Positions 27,136 to 40,378 of a stretch of DNA of 64,000 nt are shown piece after piece (positions within the stretch are counted from its first letter, which is position 1; each line of letters opens with the position of its first letter). This DNA comes from Taeniopygia guttata. Its lineage: Eukaryota; Chordata; Aves; Passeriformes; Estrildidae. The DNA lies in the NCBI RefSeq assembly GCF_048771995.1, contig NC_133034.1, positions 4,785,001 through 4,849,000 of the forward strand, read 5' to 3'. The notes beneath the pieces were generated by a model. It saw nothing but the letters and a program-made list of their open reading frames with translations, searched no databases and was not told the origin of the DNA. The translations under genes were made by a program, and so were the position numbers.

Positions 27136-30100
27136 TCCCCGGTGGCACCATGGCAGAGGCTGTAGAAGGAAGGAGCAGCAACACCATCTCCACATCCAAT
27201 GCTGTGTCCATGTCAGCTAATGAGAGACATAAAAAAATTCCAAGCCAAGTTTTGAACCCACAAGGGCCACCAGATTTATGCACAACCTTCCTTTCCCCGC
27301 CTCAGATGATGTTTCATGCCCTGATCCAAATAGAATGGTGCATTCTTGGTGCCTGAGAAAAGCCAGCCTACAATATCAGCTATCTTAATGCAATTTGGAA
27401 TTCAGTCCCTTACCTTGAGGTTTTGAACCCCAGTATGAAAGGTGGGGTTCATTCTTTTGAAATCAGTACCAGAGAAGGAGGCAGACATGGGTCTATGGGA
27501 AATGCCCCTTGTGTCTAGTGAGGGACATGTTAAGCCAGAGCTACATTCCATGACTGCTCTTATCTCCTTCTTTGCTCTGGAGCTGACACAGCCCCAAAAA
27601 AAATTGCTAAGGTGCCTCTAGTTCACCTCCAGCCAGTTGTAGGCAGCTCAAAGAAAGCTGCAGAGCACAGATCCCCGAATTTTCTTTCTCCATTCTTGTC
27701 TCTCCTCTGCAAAGACCCCCCCAGACAAACCTTGGGATGCAGCCACTGGCCTGGATTCTGTGCACCTGGCTCTGAATGCTCCCTACAATGAAGCCAGTAA
27801 GAAGTGCACACCTCTGATGTGGGGCAGCCCATGCTCAACTTCTCCCAAGTCCAGAGACATGTTGGCAGCAGCTGTTGGATGAAGCAGGTATGCTTCCATT
27901 GAGATTTGCTGGCTTCTTTTTTTTTTTTTTTTTTTTTTTAAGCAATAAAGTAAACTGATTCCATCCATCAGCTGAGAGGATTTGACAAGATCTGTCCTGA
28001 TTATTTAATTTTTCCTTTAAAATTGCTGCTCATTTGCAGCCCTGTTGAAACATGCCTGAGGCAGCACACCTGCAGGCAGCCTGAAAGCAATGCCCATGGA
28101 GCTGAGCTTGTCAAAATGAGCTCACAGCTTTGTCGTGGAACAGACATCAGTGAACAGGATCAGCACGGTGATCATGATTAGCAGCCTGGGGCATGGTATG
28201 GTGAAAAATATTGTAGGTGCAAATAGTCTGGGAAAAGCAGCAGAGGCGTGGCAAGGCAGCTGAGCAGCAGAGCTCTGGGGCACCACACGTATTTTACAGC
28301 TCCAAAGCTGCCAGAATGACATCAGCACCAAGCAACATCCACCAACCATCACCAGGAATTGCATTGTCACCACTGAGGACATCACCTGGACTTTCTCAGG
28401 GCCAAAACCAGAGCCCAGGACTGGCCTTGGCTATTGCTTCAGCAAGCACGGTCCCGTGCCAGCCTTCAGAAAACCAGTGGTCACTGAAGAGGAATCCCAT
28501 GGGACTATTGCATGGGTCAGGCCGTGGAGGAGATGTCCAGCATCCCCACTGTGTGACTCAGGTGTCAGCCTGGAGTGGTTTTATCTTTAGCCTGGTTTCC
28601 ACAGGAAACAAAACCCCACCGACCTTGCTTGGTGTGTCCAACCCCACCCCCTGCAGCTTTTGAACAGTGGCTGTTTTGAAAAACCTTTTCTTTTGTGGGG
28701 GAGATACAAATATATACATATATATTGGAGCTCCAAAATACAAACACTTACAAGCATCAGGGAAACAGGCAGCTGGGTAGAGGTGGAAATCCATGTCCTC
28801 CTAAAGTCATGGAGATGCTGCCAGCTGAACACCTGGCACAACCACCTTCAAGAATTTACGTGTTGAAAAATGCTTATGGATGTTAACCCCACGCTGGGCT
28901 TGGGATACCAGCATCAGAGCCTGTGGGTGGGAGGTATGGTCCCCAGAACAGGGATCCTACACTTTTGGCACATCTCCTTCCCTCTGCTGGTACAACTTCG
29001 TGGCCAGGGTTAGGAGGAAACATCCTCTGTGTACAGGAGGAGGAATGTGGGTATTTGCCTCTCAGGCATCCTGGGAGGCTGCAGCAGCTTCAGGCACCTG
29101 ACTTCCTTCTTAAAAGGTTGTGTTCCCTGTACTCTCACTCACCTTGCTCCACAAACTGCTTGCTGGGGCATGTTGTGCCAGACCTGAGCTCTCAGCCTTT
29201 GGGAGATGCTGGTTTTGCAGATTATTATACCTTAATTCACACAAGAAAGATATTCTTTCCACTTTTCAGCTCAGAATATTTCAGTCATGGATAATTTCTC
29301 CCAGTTTGCCACATGGCAGCACCTGGACAAGACCCTTGGTCAAGCTCTTGGATCTGTTGCACTTTTATCCCATTGGGGTATGATGGAAACATTAAGAGAA
29401 ATTAGATAATAAGCAAAAATATTCTTGAATTAGCCAATAATAATAAGGATGCAGTAGCAGGGTAAGCCCAGGCCAGGAGGATATTGAGGCATATCCAACC
29501 CCCACCAGTGCATCCAGCCCCACCAGCACATCCAAGCTGAATGCACACCCTCTTTACTGAAGACCTGCAGATTCAGCAGTACTGTAGCACTATAATGACA
29601 ATTTTAATTAGATGTAACATTTTCCAGCCATGATCTGGGTGACCAAACACACAGCTGTAAGGACTTGGTGGGTAGGGAGTGGTGAATTTGACCTAAAAGC
29701 CTTTACTTTTGAGAGGAAAAGAAAAAATCCATTGCCTCCATCAAGCAATAGAAGGTCAGCCTTGATGCTGGGGAGTGTTTCAAGCATGGACATCAATAAC
29801 CACACTCGGCTACAAGCACCAGCTGTGCCAAAAGGAGACTTTCTTCTGTGCATTTAATGCCTCCCAGCCTTGAAATACGATTCTCCTGGAGAATCCAGAC
29901 ATGGAGATGTTTCCTTTAATCCTACATCCATTATCTAAGCACTGTGAATGATCATGTGTTTGAATAAAAGAACATTTCTCCTGAGACAAGGCCAGGCCAT
30001 GCACTGTGGGATTTTTACAGCACTACGGTGTTTTTGTGACCTGATTCTCTGCATTCAGCCGGACACCAGCAAAGCAAGGCTCCTGAAGTGTAAATTCATC

Positions 30101-30719
30101 CACTTCCAAGCTGGCACGAGGAAGGCAGCCACCAGCAGTGCCCTCCTGACACATGGGTGGTGGCAGTGGTGACAGCAGTGCCATAGGAGGAGCAGTGTCC
30201 TGTAGTGTTGGAAAACTACTGGATTGCTCTAAATTGCCCACCCCTCTCATTTTTCTGTGGGCTAAACATACTTCTGGCACTAACAGCATCACGTTTCCAG
30301 GACTGGCTGTGTACCTCTGTGCGGCTCTCTGGCCACAATAAATCACAATTCCACTCATGAGAGAAACAAGGAGAGTCTGCTCTCCTGAAATGACAGGTTG
30401 CCATTTACAGAAGTAATTGGGAAACCAAAACATTATTCAATGTGCGGCAGGAATTAAAATTAAATATAAATTGGAATAATTTTTTGTCTCCTAAACTAGG
30501 AGGATCTCCCTCTGTCTGGAAGTAGTACCTTAAAGAAGGGTAAGGATTTAATATTACTGCAAGTGAAAGAACTTTAAGATCCAGCTGACACCAAGGTTTG
30601 GGTCTAATTATGTTGCCTTCATGAGGAAATATTGCATGGCATCCTTGCTTATGTTCTCTGTAGCAGTGTTCAGAAGATATTTCATGGATTATAGAATGGA
30701 AAAGGATCATTTAGAGGGG
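27136..30719. other. Intergenic, no supported gene
   Basis: AT content rises here. A T-homopolymer lies at about 27918-27939. No exon with a recognisable product is seen. Confidence 0.6.
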
Positions 30720-30841
30720 GAGTTCAGATTTGATATTAGGATGGTGGTGAGGCTCTGGCACAGTTGTCCAGAGAAGCTGTGGCTTCTCTGGAAGTGTTCA
30801 AGGCCAGGTTGGACAGGGCTTGGAACAACCTGGGATAGTGG
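30720..30841 (+). mobile_element. CR1 LINE fragment lacking its 3' end
   Basis: Sense CR1 words: TTCAGATTTGATATTAGG, GTGGTGAGGCTCTGGCACAG, GAGAAGCTGTGGCT, GAAGTGTTCAAGGCCAGG and TGGGATAGTGG. About 20 bp usually present after ATATTAGG are missing. The usual last part of CR1 is absent and an octamer satellite follows. Confidence 0.9.
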
Positions 30842-30864
30842 CTGCTACCATTGCAACACAACTG

Positions 30865-31456
30865 CCAACATCCCAGCATCCCAAAATCTCAATATTCCAA
30901 CATCCCAGCATCCCAGTAACCTAACATCTCAATATCCCAGCATCCCAATATCCCAACATCCCAGCATCTCAATATCCCAGCATCCCAACATTTCAATATC
31001 CCAATATCCCAACATCCCAGCATCCCAAAATCTCAATATTCCAACATCCCAGCATCCCAGTATCCTAACATCTCAATATCCCAGCATCCCAATATCCCAA
31101 CATCCCAGCATCTCAATATCCCAGCATCCCAACATTTCAACATTCCAACATCCCAATATCCCAACATCCCAACATCCCAGCATCCCAGCATCCCAACATC
31201 CCAACATTTCAATATCCCAACATCCCAGTATCCCAACATCTCAATATGCCAGCATCCCAATATCCCAACATCCCCACATCCCAACATCCCAACACCCCAG
31301 CATCTCAACATCCCAACATCCCAATATCCAAATATCCCAGAATCCCAACATCTCAATATCCCAACATCCCAGCATCCCAGCATTCCAACATCCCAACATC
31401 TCAATATCCCAATATCCCAATATCCCAATACCACAACATCCCAGTATCCCAGCAGG
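30865..31456 (+). repeat. Octanucleotide satellite with 144 bp higher-order duplication
   Basis: About 70 tandem 8-mers of the form A-R-Y-A-T-Y-Y-C (AACATCCC, AGCATCCC, AATATCCC, AACATCTC). The block starting CCAAAATCTC at 30881 recurs at 31025, an offset of 144 bp (18 octamers), with only a few differences over about 110 bp. Its stop-free translation (SQHPNIP-like) is an artefact. Confidence 0.95.
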
Positions 31457-32594
31457 CTGGGCAGAGGCCAGAGCTGGAGGATCAGCAGCTGCTCTTGAGG
31501 CTGTGCTGGGTGAGTGGTGGCAGAGAAAAGCAGGACGAAAAGCAAAAGTGGGAGTTATCAAAAATGGACACGAGTATGTTCTTGCATCCACTTTGCTTTC
31601 TGGGGCATGGTGCTGGCTGGGAAAGCAGTGTGGCTGCCATCCAAAGGGCACAAGATTTCATTTAGAGTTTGAGTTTGTGTGGATAACTCCACTCCATGGC
31701 TTCAGCTGCATTCACAAATCCATGTTTGTACCTGCAGAAGCAGCATCCCAGGCCAGGAAAGGCAGTTCAAACTGTGCTTCCTTCTACAGTGCCTGTTTTT
31801 TCTGGCTTGTTTAGGTTTTCAGGAGTTGCAACAGTGCCTCCTTTATTTAATGGCTTTATTTTTAGTACTTTATAGGACACACATCATCGGGGAGCCAGAG
31901 ATCTTAATTACAAACATTTCAGCAAAAAATGGACCATCTCAGTGTGTGGTGGGTCTCCTCAGCATCACGCTGTTGCTTTGGAGGCTTTCCTGCCTGTGAG
32001 CATTAGAGCTGGCTGGGAGAGGCTGGAGCTACAGGGATAAGAGTAATGTTTAGGTTCCCAGACTGGTTTTGAGTCAAATAATGTATTTTCAGCAGGTTGA
32101 ACTGTTACTAAAGGAGGAGATGAAAGTGTCAGGTTTTTTTCCAAACCTACTCCTTATGTTCTCCCAGGAGTGCATGGAGAGCAGGCACATTTGCAAATGC
32201 TTTTCCCCCTTTAGAACTGTTTTTCTCAGTCTTCTGTGCACTCTTGACACTCCTGCTCCTGGAAAGTAAGGCCAAGAAGCTGATGCCTGTAAATCCCATT
32301 TGTCTGTGCTGTGTATACACACCTCTGCCTGGGACCCAGGGGCCCCTTGACGTGCATGAGAGGTCTGCAGAGACACAGCCCTGGAATTTTCCCCTCCTCC
32401 TGGAGCTCCAGAGTGTGGGAATCAGCACTGGAGGATGCCCACAGCCTCCCCAGGAGAGGCCACTGCTGTTTATCACACCAGGCTCCTTAACCTGCACATT
32501 TTAAGGGGCCAGGTTAACCCTGCCCTGCTTTCTCTGCCTCTCATGATCTGGCAATGGCCACTTTCAGGAGCTCTCAGCCATGCAACATGGGATT
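31457..32594. other. Intergenic, no supported gene
   Basis: Nothing recognisable beyond unique-looking sequence. Confidence 0.6.
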
Positions 32595-32716
32595 AATCAC
32601 AGAATCATGGAATGATTAAAGTTGGAAAAGCCCTCTGAGATCACTGAGTCCAACTGATAGCCCAGCACTGCCAAGGCCACTACTAACCAATGTCTCCAAG
32701 GAGCCCCTGTCCCCAG
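32595..32716 (-). mobile_element. CR1 LINE 3'-end fragment, minus strand
   Basis: The plus strand shows the reverse complement of a CR1 3' end: ATCACAGAATCATGGAATG, GTTGGAAAAGCCCTCTGAGA, GAGTCCAACTGATAGCCCAG and CACTGCCAAGGCCAC. The wording differs from the other copies in this window, so it probably belongs to another CR1 subfamily. Confidence 0.88.
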
Positions 32717-35700
32717 GCCAGCCTGTCCCAAAGCCACCACCATGAGCACCCGGGGAAGGAGGAGCCTCCCTCTACAGAGCCAGCCTGAGAGTGGCACGTC
32801 CTGCAAATGCAGAGGCCAACTCTGCTGCCTGTGTTATCCTGGGTCTAGGATGTCAAATCACCCTCTCCAGTCCCTTGGTTGCTCAGCTCTTTCTTCCTCC
32901 CCTGGTTTCTGGTCATGGGATGGGAATGTTCAGCTCCACAATGGTAACAGGGCAGGGAGGGCCATGCACATGTCTGGCTTCCTTCAGACAAGTCTCCCAG
33001 CATTTCACTCCCTCACAGCCTGAGGACATCACTTCGAGAAGCTTCTGGAGTAAATTGGAGGCACTTTGCTAAATCTTTCAAGTGAAAGATAGCAGGATTA
33101 AACTCCACTTTTGATATAATCCTTAAGTCTCTCTTCAAGGGAAATGCAGCTTTGCCTCCAGCCCTGCCTGGTGCCTCCATGCTGAATCACCCTGATCCCA
33201 AAGTAAATAAAGCTCTTTGAAAAAGGGCAAATGTTTTCTCAGCTGCTCTTCTTCCCTTCAAATGCAGGGCTGAGTGAAATTTTTATGTCTGAAGACAGAA
33301 ATATATGCAGTCAACAAATGCTTCTTGCTTGGAAGCTGTCTCCACAAGATAACTGGGTTTTGGAAAGTACACTGAGAATCCATGGGATACTCCTGGACCA
33401 CACTGCTCTCCTTACAGCTTTCCTTTCTCCTCTCCTTAAGTGCTTTGCATTTTATGAACTCCTAAATGAGCAGATTTAAGCCACTGCACATTAATCTTGG
33501 CATGTAGACAGTTCAGGCTCCTGGTGTCCTCAGGACTTTGTTTCTGCTCAGCCCTGGAGCCGTGTTTGCCGTGGGAGACAGCAAACAGAAACAGCCCTTT
33601 GTCATGAGAAGCAGCAGTGATCTGAAGGGCCAGAGCCCTGGTGAGGGGACCAGGCTGCCTCCTCCCAGCTGCTGTCCCCTCACCCATCCCTGCATGTCCG
33701 TGTGCTCCTTCTCCTCCAGCTCCAGTTCTGCGAGCAGAGCTGAAGCCTAAAATTGACAGGAAAACCTTTCTGCCAGCTCTGATGGCAGAACATCCCACTC
33801 AGCTGCCCCACATTCTTGCTCCATCCAGTCTTCTTCCCTACAGAAACCCTCTCAAGGCTGTGAATCCAATGTCAACACCAGAAGCCATTCTACTAACATT
33901 TTATTTTTATTCAACTGCTTAAATTTAAGCAAAGCTGCTGTGCAAATTTTCCAGTCTTCCCCCTGATATGCTGCAGGGTTTGGGAAGGGTGCCTCATAAT
34001 TTAGCTTGAGCTAGTTCCAACCCCCAGCAGGTTTATTGCTGGTAATAATACACAGCCTGGGCTTGACTCTGAGAATTCACTGCTTCCCCCCCCAAGACAA
34101 AACACTGATTTGGACATGTACGTATTTTTAATAGTGCTGTTCTCCTCCTCCAGTTAAGCCATAAAACCCGAGGGCACAGATATTCCAAGCACCTTTTCCC
34201 CTTCAAGTAATCTACCCTTGCAGGCAGCAGCCTTTCAGCAGCACGAGGGGCTTTGAACACAATCCTTGGAGTTTGCTCCCTTCCAAAAGCCAGTTATGCT
34301 CTCTCTTTTCCCACTGTGTAGAAACACCATGTGCCAGCCCTTACAAAAGGGCAGACACGCCAGGCAATGGGGCACGATGCCATTCAGGGGAGCACCCAGC
34401 CCTGCTGCAGCCCCCAGGTGCTTTGGACAGGGGTGCCTTGGCTGGGGGAGAAAACAACCTGCTGGGTCAGGTGGCCATGGGGATCAGCCACCTTTCCCCA
34501 GGACCAATGCCAGCGAGCTGAGAGGGAAAACTGACAGCATAAGGCAAGGGATTTAGCTGGCAGAAACTTGCCAGGCTTAAAAAGGGCAGTCTGGCCACTT
34601 CTGGCTGAGGAACTGAGAGCAAAGAATGTTCTAGAAGCTTAGAGGTGATTGAATTGTTCTTTTGAAGTGACAAGGAGATCAAAATAAAAGGCTATTTTGG
34701 GTGGTTTTTTTTTTTTTAAATCCCCTTAGATTACCAGAAAATCCTGGCTCAGCTCTGGTGGGAAACAGGTACAAACTGTTCCCAGTCACCACTGCACAGC
34801 CCCCAGCTCACACCTACACTATAGGAGTAAATTTGCAACACCACAATGTTGAGAGGGCTTCAAGGTCAACTTTCAGGTGGTTTTATGTTCCTTGGACAGT
34901 GGCACAGAGCATTGGGAGAATGGATCTGCATAGCAAGGACCAGTGCAGGATCTCCAGCTCCTGCCTAATGAGAATTAGGGCTGGTCCTACAAAGTAGCCC
35001 ATCCTCTCTGTTCCCATCACAGCAGTGATGCTGAAGGTCCTTGTGCTGCTCACAGTCCTCCAAAGTCCAAACTAGTTGCCCTTGAGGTGGCTGAAAGGAA
35101 TTCAAGAGCAAGCCCAGTGCAAATCACACTCCAGCAGGGAATGGGGAATAAAGTTTATCTTGCTTAAACACAGAGCTCAACAAAAAGCAAGAGAGAAGGT
35201 CACGAGATAGGGACAGGAGTGGAAACCTGAAACATCAGGGGGTTGTATTTGGCACCAGTAGAGAAGTACATCAAGTCTTCCTGCAGTGATGGAGAAGACC
35301 CTGTGCTGTCTGCTGTCCTCTATAGAGAGAACGTTTCTCCTCAGTTAAAGCTCTGAAATAAATATGCTTATAAGGAAGCTGGAAATTCCCTTCCCAACTC
35401 CTTCCTTCTTCTCTTCTTCCTTCTGTGAGAGGGGAAGCTTTTTTTCATCTGACCTTGCCTGGACATGGTCTGCATGTCGTGTGATTGACCCAGGGGCACT
35501 CCCTTTCCCACAGGCTCTGCTTGAACACACAATGCATTTCCAGGTCCTGGTCACAGTGTAAAGTTCAATTGAGGATTGCTCTGTTTAGCTGTGCTGGGGG
35601 CTCATAATCCCAGTGGGTCAAAATGTTTAGAGTTAAAGAGGTTACAGGCTTTTCTGAGGGAGTATTTAAACTCAGCTGTCAAACCATTTGCATAGAATAA

Positions 35701-38700
35701 ATTTTAGACTCGGCCAGCAGTACATTCAATTGCTATTTTCTTGTAATTAATCTAGTAATATGCAGTGTTTTCCCACTGCCATAACAGAATAATTAATCTG
35801 TGGCAAATTTTTGCCTATAAAATTATAAACAGTAGGCCTAAAAAAAAAAAAAAAAGACAGTGAAGAAATTCAAGAGGACGCACATTGATGAGAGCTTCAT
35901 CAAAAATGCTCTTGGCAAAGCCCTTGGAATGCCTTCAGGGTCTGATATTTTCAGGGTCTGATCTTTTCAGAAACCCATCTAAGGGACTTGCCATCAGCTT
36001 CATATTCAGTTTAATTGTGCACAAAAACATCCACTTGCAGATTTTGCACATTAAAAGGAGAATTAAAAAAAAATACAGCTTTTTCTTAGGGTCTATATAA
36101 TGAGTCTGAAAATGAGGAAGTTTGGTGTTGCAATTTCTTGGGAAACCTCAATCTCACTCCCTGTCACTACTGTTCTGTACTTTGGTCTATAATACAGATG
36201 CAAGTCTGATAAATTACAGGTGTCAGAGACTGTTTTCTTTCCATTTGCAGGAGAAAAAGCAGTGCAGGAACAAAGGTGACATCTGCTGCAAGGCTGAGAT
36301 CACTTTCTCTAGCTGCTTTGAAGAAGGGGAACCTGCTGCAGGTGTTTGATATGGGAGAGGTACAAGTCGGGCTGTGGTTGGGGCAAGGCCAGGTCTAGGA
36401 CACGATAAGCACTTCTCAAATGCTTATCACTGAAACTCCCAAGCCAAGAGGGCTTTCCTGCTTCCCTCCTTTGTGATAAAGATTTTTCTGTTGACTGAAT
36501 GTAGGTTCACTTCAAAGAAACAGAGAATGAGGTTGGTGTTGGGGGAGGAGGATGGTGGGATAATCCTTAATGGAGCAAGTTCTTCTGTGAACAAAGGAGA
36601 GATGAGGCTCAGGTTCCTCCAGGCTCTACTTTGCTGTAACCACAGGCAAAACTCTCCTCTGCAAAACATTCCACAGCCACAAAAACACTTAAGGTGACAT
36701 TTTCCCACCTCCATCCAACCCTTTCTTCCTCCTCCTGCTTCTCCCTAAGCACCTCCCGTGCTGCCACCTGACCTTTCCTCACCTTTTCCCTGAGCCCCGT
36801 TTTTTCTGGTGGGACAGAAAGGCAGGAGACAGCTAAAGCTTGGCTGGATTCTGCAAGGGCCTAACAGGATGAGCAGTAGCCACATCTCCCTGTGCTGAGA
36901 GGAGGTTTGTCCCCTGCCACCGTGACTGCTGCCCTTCAGCAGAAAGGGATGACACTGGGCAGTTGGACTGAAAGGTCACTATGGACAGGGAACAGCCCCC
37001 CAAGTCAGCTTGTAAGTCAGTCTCACTTGGAACACTCAATGTGTGAGAAACAGCTTAAAAAAAATGAAGGCAGCGTTTACTATAAGCAGATTTCTCAAGC
37101 AGATAGTTGGGAACATTGGGGGAAAAGAGTGAGGTGGTTTGTTTGGGGGTTTCCAGGATTTTATGCTGGAAGAGGAACAACAGACAGGCTTTTTGGTATG
37201 GAGGAGCACAATAGTACTAACCCTGGTACTTGGTTTTTTTTTTTTCCTTTAACAACTAAATTAATTAGATCTACTCCTAGGACCTGCACCAATCATTTAA
37301 AAGGAAAATGTTTATTAGGGTGATAAACAACCAACCCTGATGTCTCCCATCAGGTAGGATTGGCAAAAAGAGAAGAGGGAATAGAAAAATCACAGAGCCT
37401 CAGACAGCTGAGATTGTAAAGGACTCCTGGAAGTACTCCAAAATGACTAAATATTACAGACAGGACTGAACACAACATAAACACTTGTCTGTATTGTGCT
37501 AAATACTGTTAGTTCCTAAATGCACAGTGGTGTGTGCAATTCTTTTTGCTTTGTTGTTTATTTTTGGTGACAAGGCTGGTGGTTATGTGATTATTACAGG
37601 AGTGAGAAGGGTTAAAGGACCCTCCTTTAATACCAAGTGCAAGGTGAGCAGCACTCTGTTCAGCTCTGGCATGTATTTTGCAGGGACTAGCAAATACAAG
37701 AAAACAGATAGAAGGCAGAGAAGTCTGAAACCTACTGAGGGGAGCCCCACCATCTCATTATCAGCAGTTTCCAGGCTGAGCCTTTGTCTGCCTCTTGTAA
37801 CCCCCTTCCCACCCACACACATTCCTTTCCAGCAATGCTGCTTTATTTGGCTTGTCATTATCTTCTTGCTAAATCCACTTAATTGGTGCATTTAACTCTT
37901 TGTGTTCCTTAATAGATCCTCTGATATCACTTGTTGACTGAAAAAAAACCAAAACCCCATAGCCTTAAGTATTACATTTCAAAACAGCACCTGAATTGAG
38001 AAAGGTCTTGCCAGTCCAAATAACTCCAGTTCAATCCATGAGACACAAAGCAAGCTGGACTTCATGAGCTGTGAAGCTGTCCAAATCAAAGTCTGCACAC
38101 GGCCAGGGTATGTCCAGAGATCCAAAGTCTCCTTTTCCTTTAGGTCCTTTAGCACAAAAAATCTGCACCCCCCTGCTATGGACTATAAAGCTTTTAGTGC
38201 CTCTGCTGCAGACTGGAAGGGATCCTCTCTCTGCTGCTCAAAGGTGATTAATGTAGCTCCCCATGTGTTCTGTACCTGCTCTAAATTTCCATAGCCAGAT
38301 CTACCAAGAATCTAAGGAAGAAAATCCTAACTGTAAATGATGGCAGCAAAACCCCTAATGCCAATATGTCAGGAATTTTTAAAAAAAAAAATATTCCTCT
38401 GGCAATTTGGTTTTATCTGGGTAATTGCTGCAAGATTTACACACATAAAAATGCCCCAGCTTCATGGCACCATCAGCTGCATCTACACTGGCAACTTCAT
38501 CAGTGTAACCCACCCCAAAGTCTCTGCAGCCACTGTCCAAGGCAGCACACAGCTCTGATGTGGAATGGGAGGGTCCCTCCTTCTCAGTGAGTGTTTCTGT
38601 TGAAGGACTGGGGATGGGGAGGTTGCCCTTGAAGGGCTTTGATCCACAAGAAGTGTTTTGCTACTGAAAATGTACTCATAGACCAAGGAGGCACAGCATT

Positions 38701-39390
38701 CTTCACTGTGGGTGCAGCACTAGGGGCAAAGCTGGGCCTGGCACCTACGTGCCAAGGCATCAGCCAAGGTGCAAAGGGCTGGAGCAGAAAAAGCAGGAAT
38801 GTGCAAGGATCTAACGCCTACACATCCTCTGCTAGAGTTTCTGCTGGTCAGAGCACAGCACTACTAACTGTGAGTACAGACCTGGCCCACAGATAGTACC
38901 CAAAAGTAAAGGTTTGGCTTTATTCTCCTTCCCCTCTGTCACTCCTGGAGGAAGAGTAAAGCCCCTCTAAATGTCTGGGAGGGAAATCGGGGGGAAAAAA
39001 ATCAGCAAAACTCCCTATACTGCCACATGTTCTTAATCCACATGTTCTCAATCCACATATTTTTTCTGTGCCTGGTGCCACATTTTTGGGAGTAGGGCAC
39101 TGAGCAGGGAGTCTCTAGAAGGTTTTGGCAGTGAAGAGACTGCTGACATCAGGGAGGCCCTGCATCTGTTGGTGGAAACAGCATGCTTCTGACATGGCAA
39201 CAACATGGGTTAAATTCCAGGCATGAACCAAGCAAGTCATAGCTTTAACATGTTAACATGCTCTACCAGGGGAAAAGCTGAAGTATTTTTAGCATGGCCA
39301 GAGTGTTTGTCTCTGCACTGTTCTGCCCTTTTTTGGAATTGTTATCTCTGCTCTGGAAACAAATACAATAGCCTTTGCAGCAGTGAAATA
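32717..39390. other. AT-richer intergenic region, no supported gene
   Basis: No exon is supported. The segment 35540-35850 is AT-rich and motif-dense: octamer ATTTGCAT at 35686-35693, TAATTAATCT twice (35744 and 35790) and CAATTG. It may be a conserved regulatory element. An A-homopolymer lies near 35842. Confidence 0.5.
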
Positions 39391-40378
39391 CCACTTATTT
39401 TCTTTTATTGTTTGCCACAAGGAAGACTATGAGTTGTACTTCAAAGAGATTAAAGGAGAAACATATATCAGCTACTTTCAGCACAGCTCACTGCTTTTAC
39501 AATGCCAGCCAGTTCACTTGCTGCTTCCCTATTTCTGCCCATGCCCCCCAGCCTTTCCTACTTACATGCTTAGTTCTGACAGAATCTCAGTGGAGAAAAC
39601 ATTTTTTTTTCATGATGAAATTCCATTCTGAGCTGTTGCTTGAAGGCACTGCCCCTTGCTCTCCTGTTTGACTGGGGTGACTGGTGCAGTTAGAGGGGTC
39701 AACAAAACACACATTGCTCTGTCATCCTGCCCCTCCCACAGCTACTCAGACCAATCTCCAAGACATGTCAGGGAGAAGCATGTGTTGACAGATTATTTGG
39801 TTTTATCTCATTAAAAACCCACCATGCTATGCTGGGGCAGAACCCAGCAAGTGAGTTAGGGATAAAGGAGGAAATGAAATTTAAGCACAAATGTAACAAC
39901 AAGAATCAACACAAGGCAAGTCTGAGGACTGAAAGGGAAATCACATGGAGTGAAGGAGGGACTCTACCCCTCTCCTATTTTCTTATCCCATTTCAAATAA
40001 TATTCCCTTCCTCCTCCCCTCTGCCTGGTGCCAGCAGAAGCATGCAACACAGCCATGAGGAGCAGCCATCTGACAGTCCCACGCTGCCCAGGGACCAGCT
40101 ACACCCAGGCCACACATGCAGGTTACCCAGGGAAACAAGATTCTTGGAAGGATTAATGGTGAGAGAGGCTCAAGTGGCTGCAAATAGGAGACTGTGGTTG
40201 ATCATCTGCTCCCACTTGATGGGAGAGGAGAATAAGCCTATTTTTTTTGTCCCAGTTCTTCTCTTCCTCCTCTTCAGAGATTGCCACTACCAGTCTGGAA
40301 CTACTTCTCCAGTTACTTCTTGTTGCTTCTGGAATGGGAGAGAAGGTGGGGCAAGGGGGTGTGCTTGGCAACTCAGAC
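39390..40378 (-). other. BOK: Probable BOK 3' UTR
   Basis: From the BOK stop to the candidate poly(A) signal at 39404-39409. The extent is inferred from that signal alone. Confidence 0.4.
39404..39409 (-). terminator. BOK: Candidate poly(A) signal of BOK
   Basis: AATAAA on the minus strand, about 970 bases after the BOK stop. It is the first canonical hexamer I noticed downstream; another lies at 38919-38924. Which one is used cannot be told from the sequence. Confidence 0.4.

Noticed and set aside
26757-27356. Open frame coding IHPS/HHPS repeats and its antisense WMDG repeats
   Set aside because: Translation of the CATC simple repeat; no support for a protein.
30621-31814. 397-codon open frame with SQHPNIP repeats
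   Set aside because: Translation of the octamer satellite joined to a CR1 fragment.
20926-40378. A hidden protein-coding gene between ETV5 and BOK
   Set aside because: I looked for exons with familiar domains in both strands and found none. Open frames are short, overlap repeats, or lack recognisable products. A non-coding RNA gene cannot be excluded.
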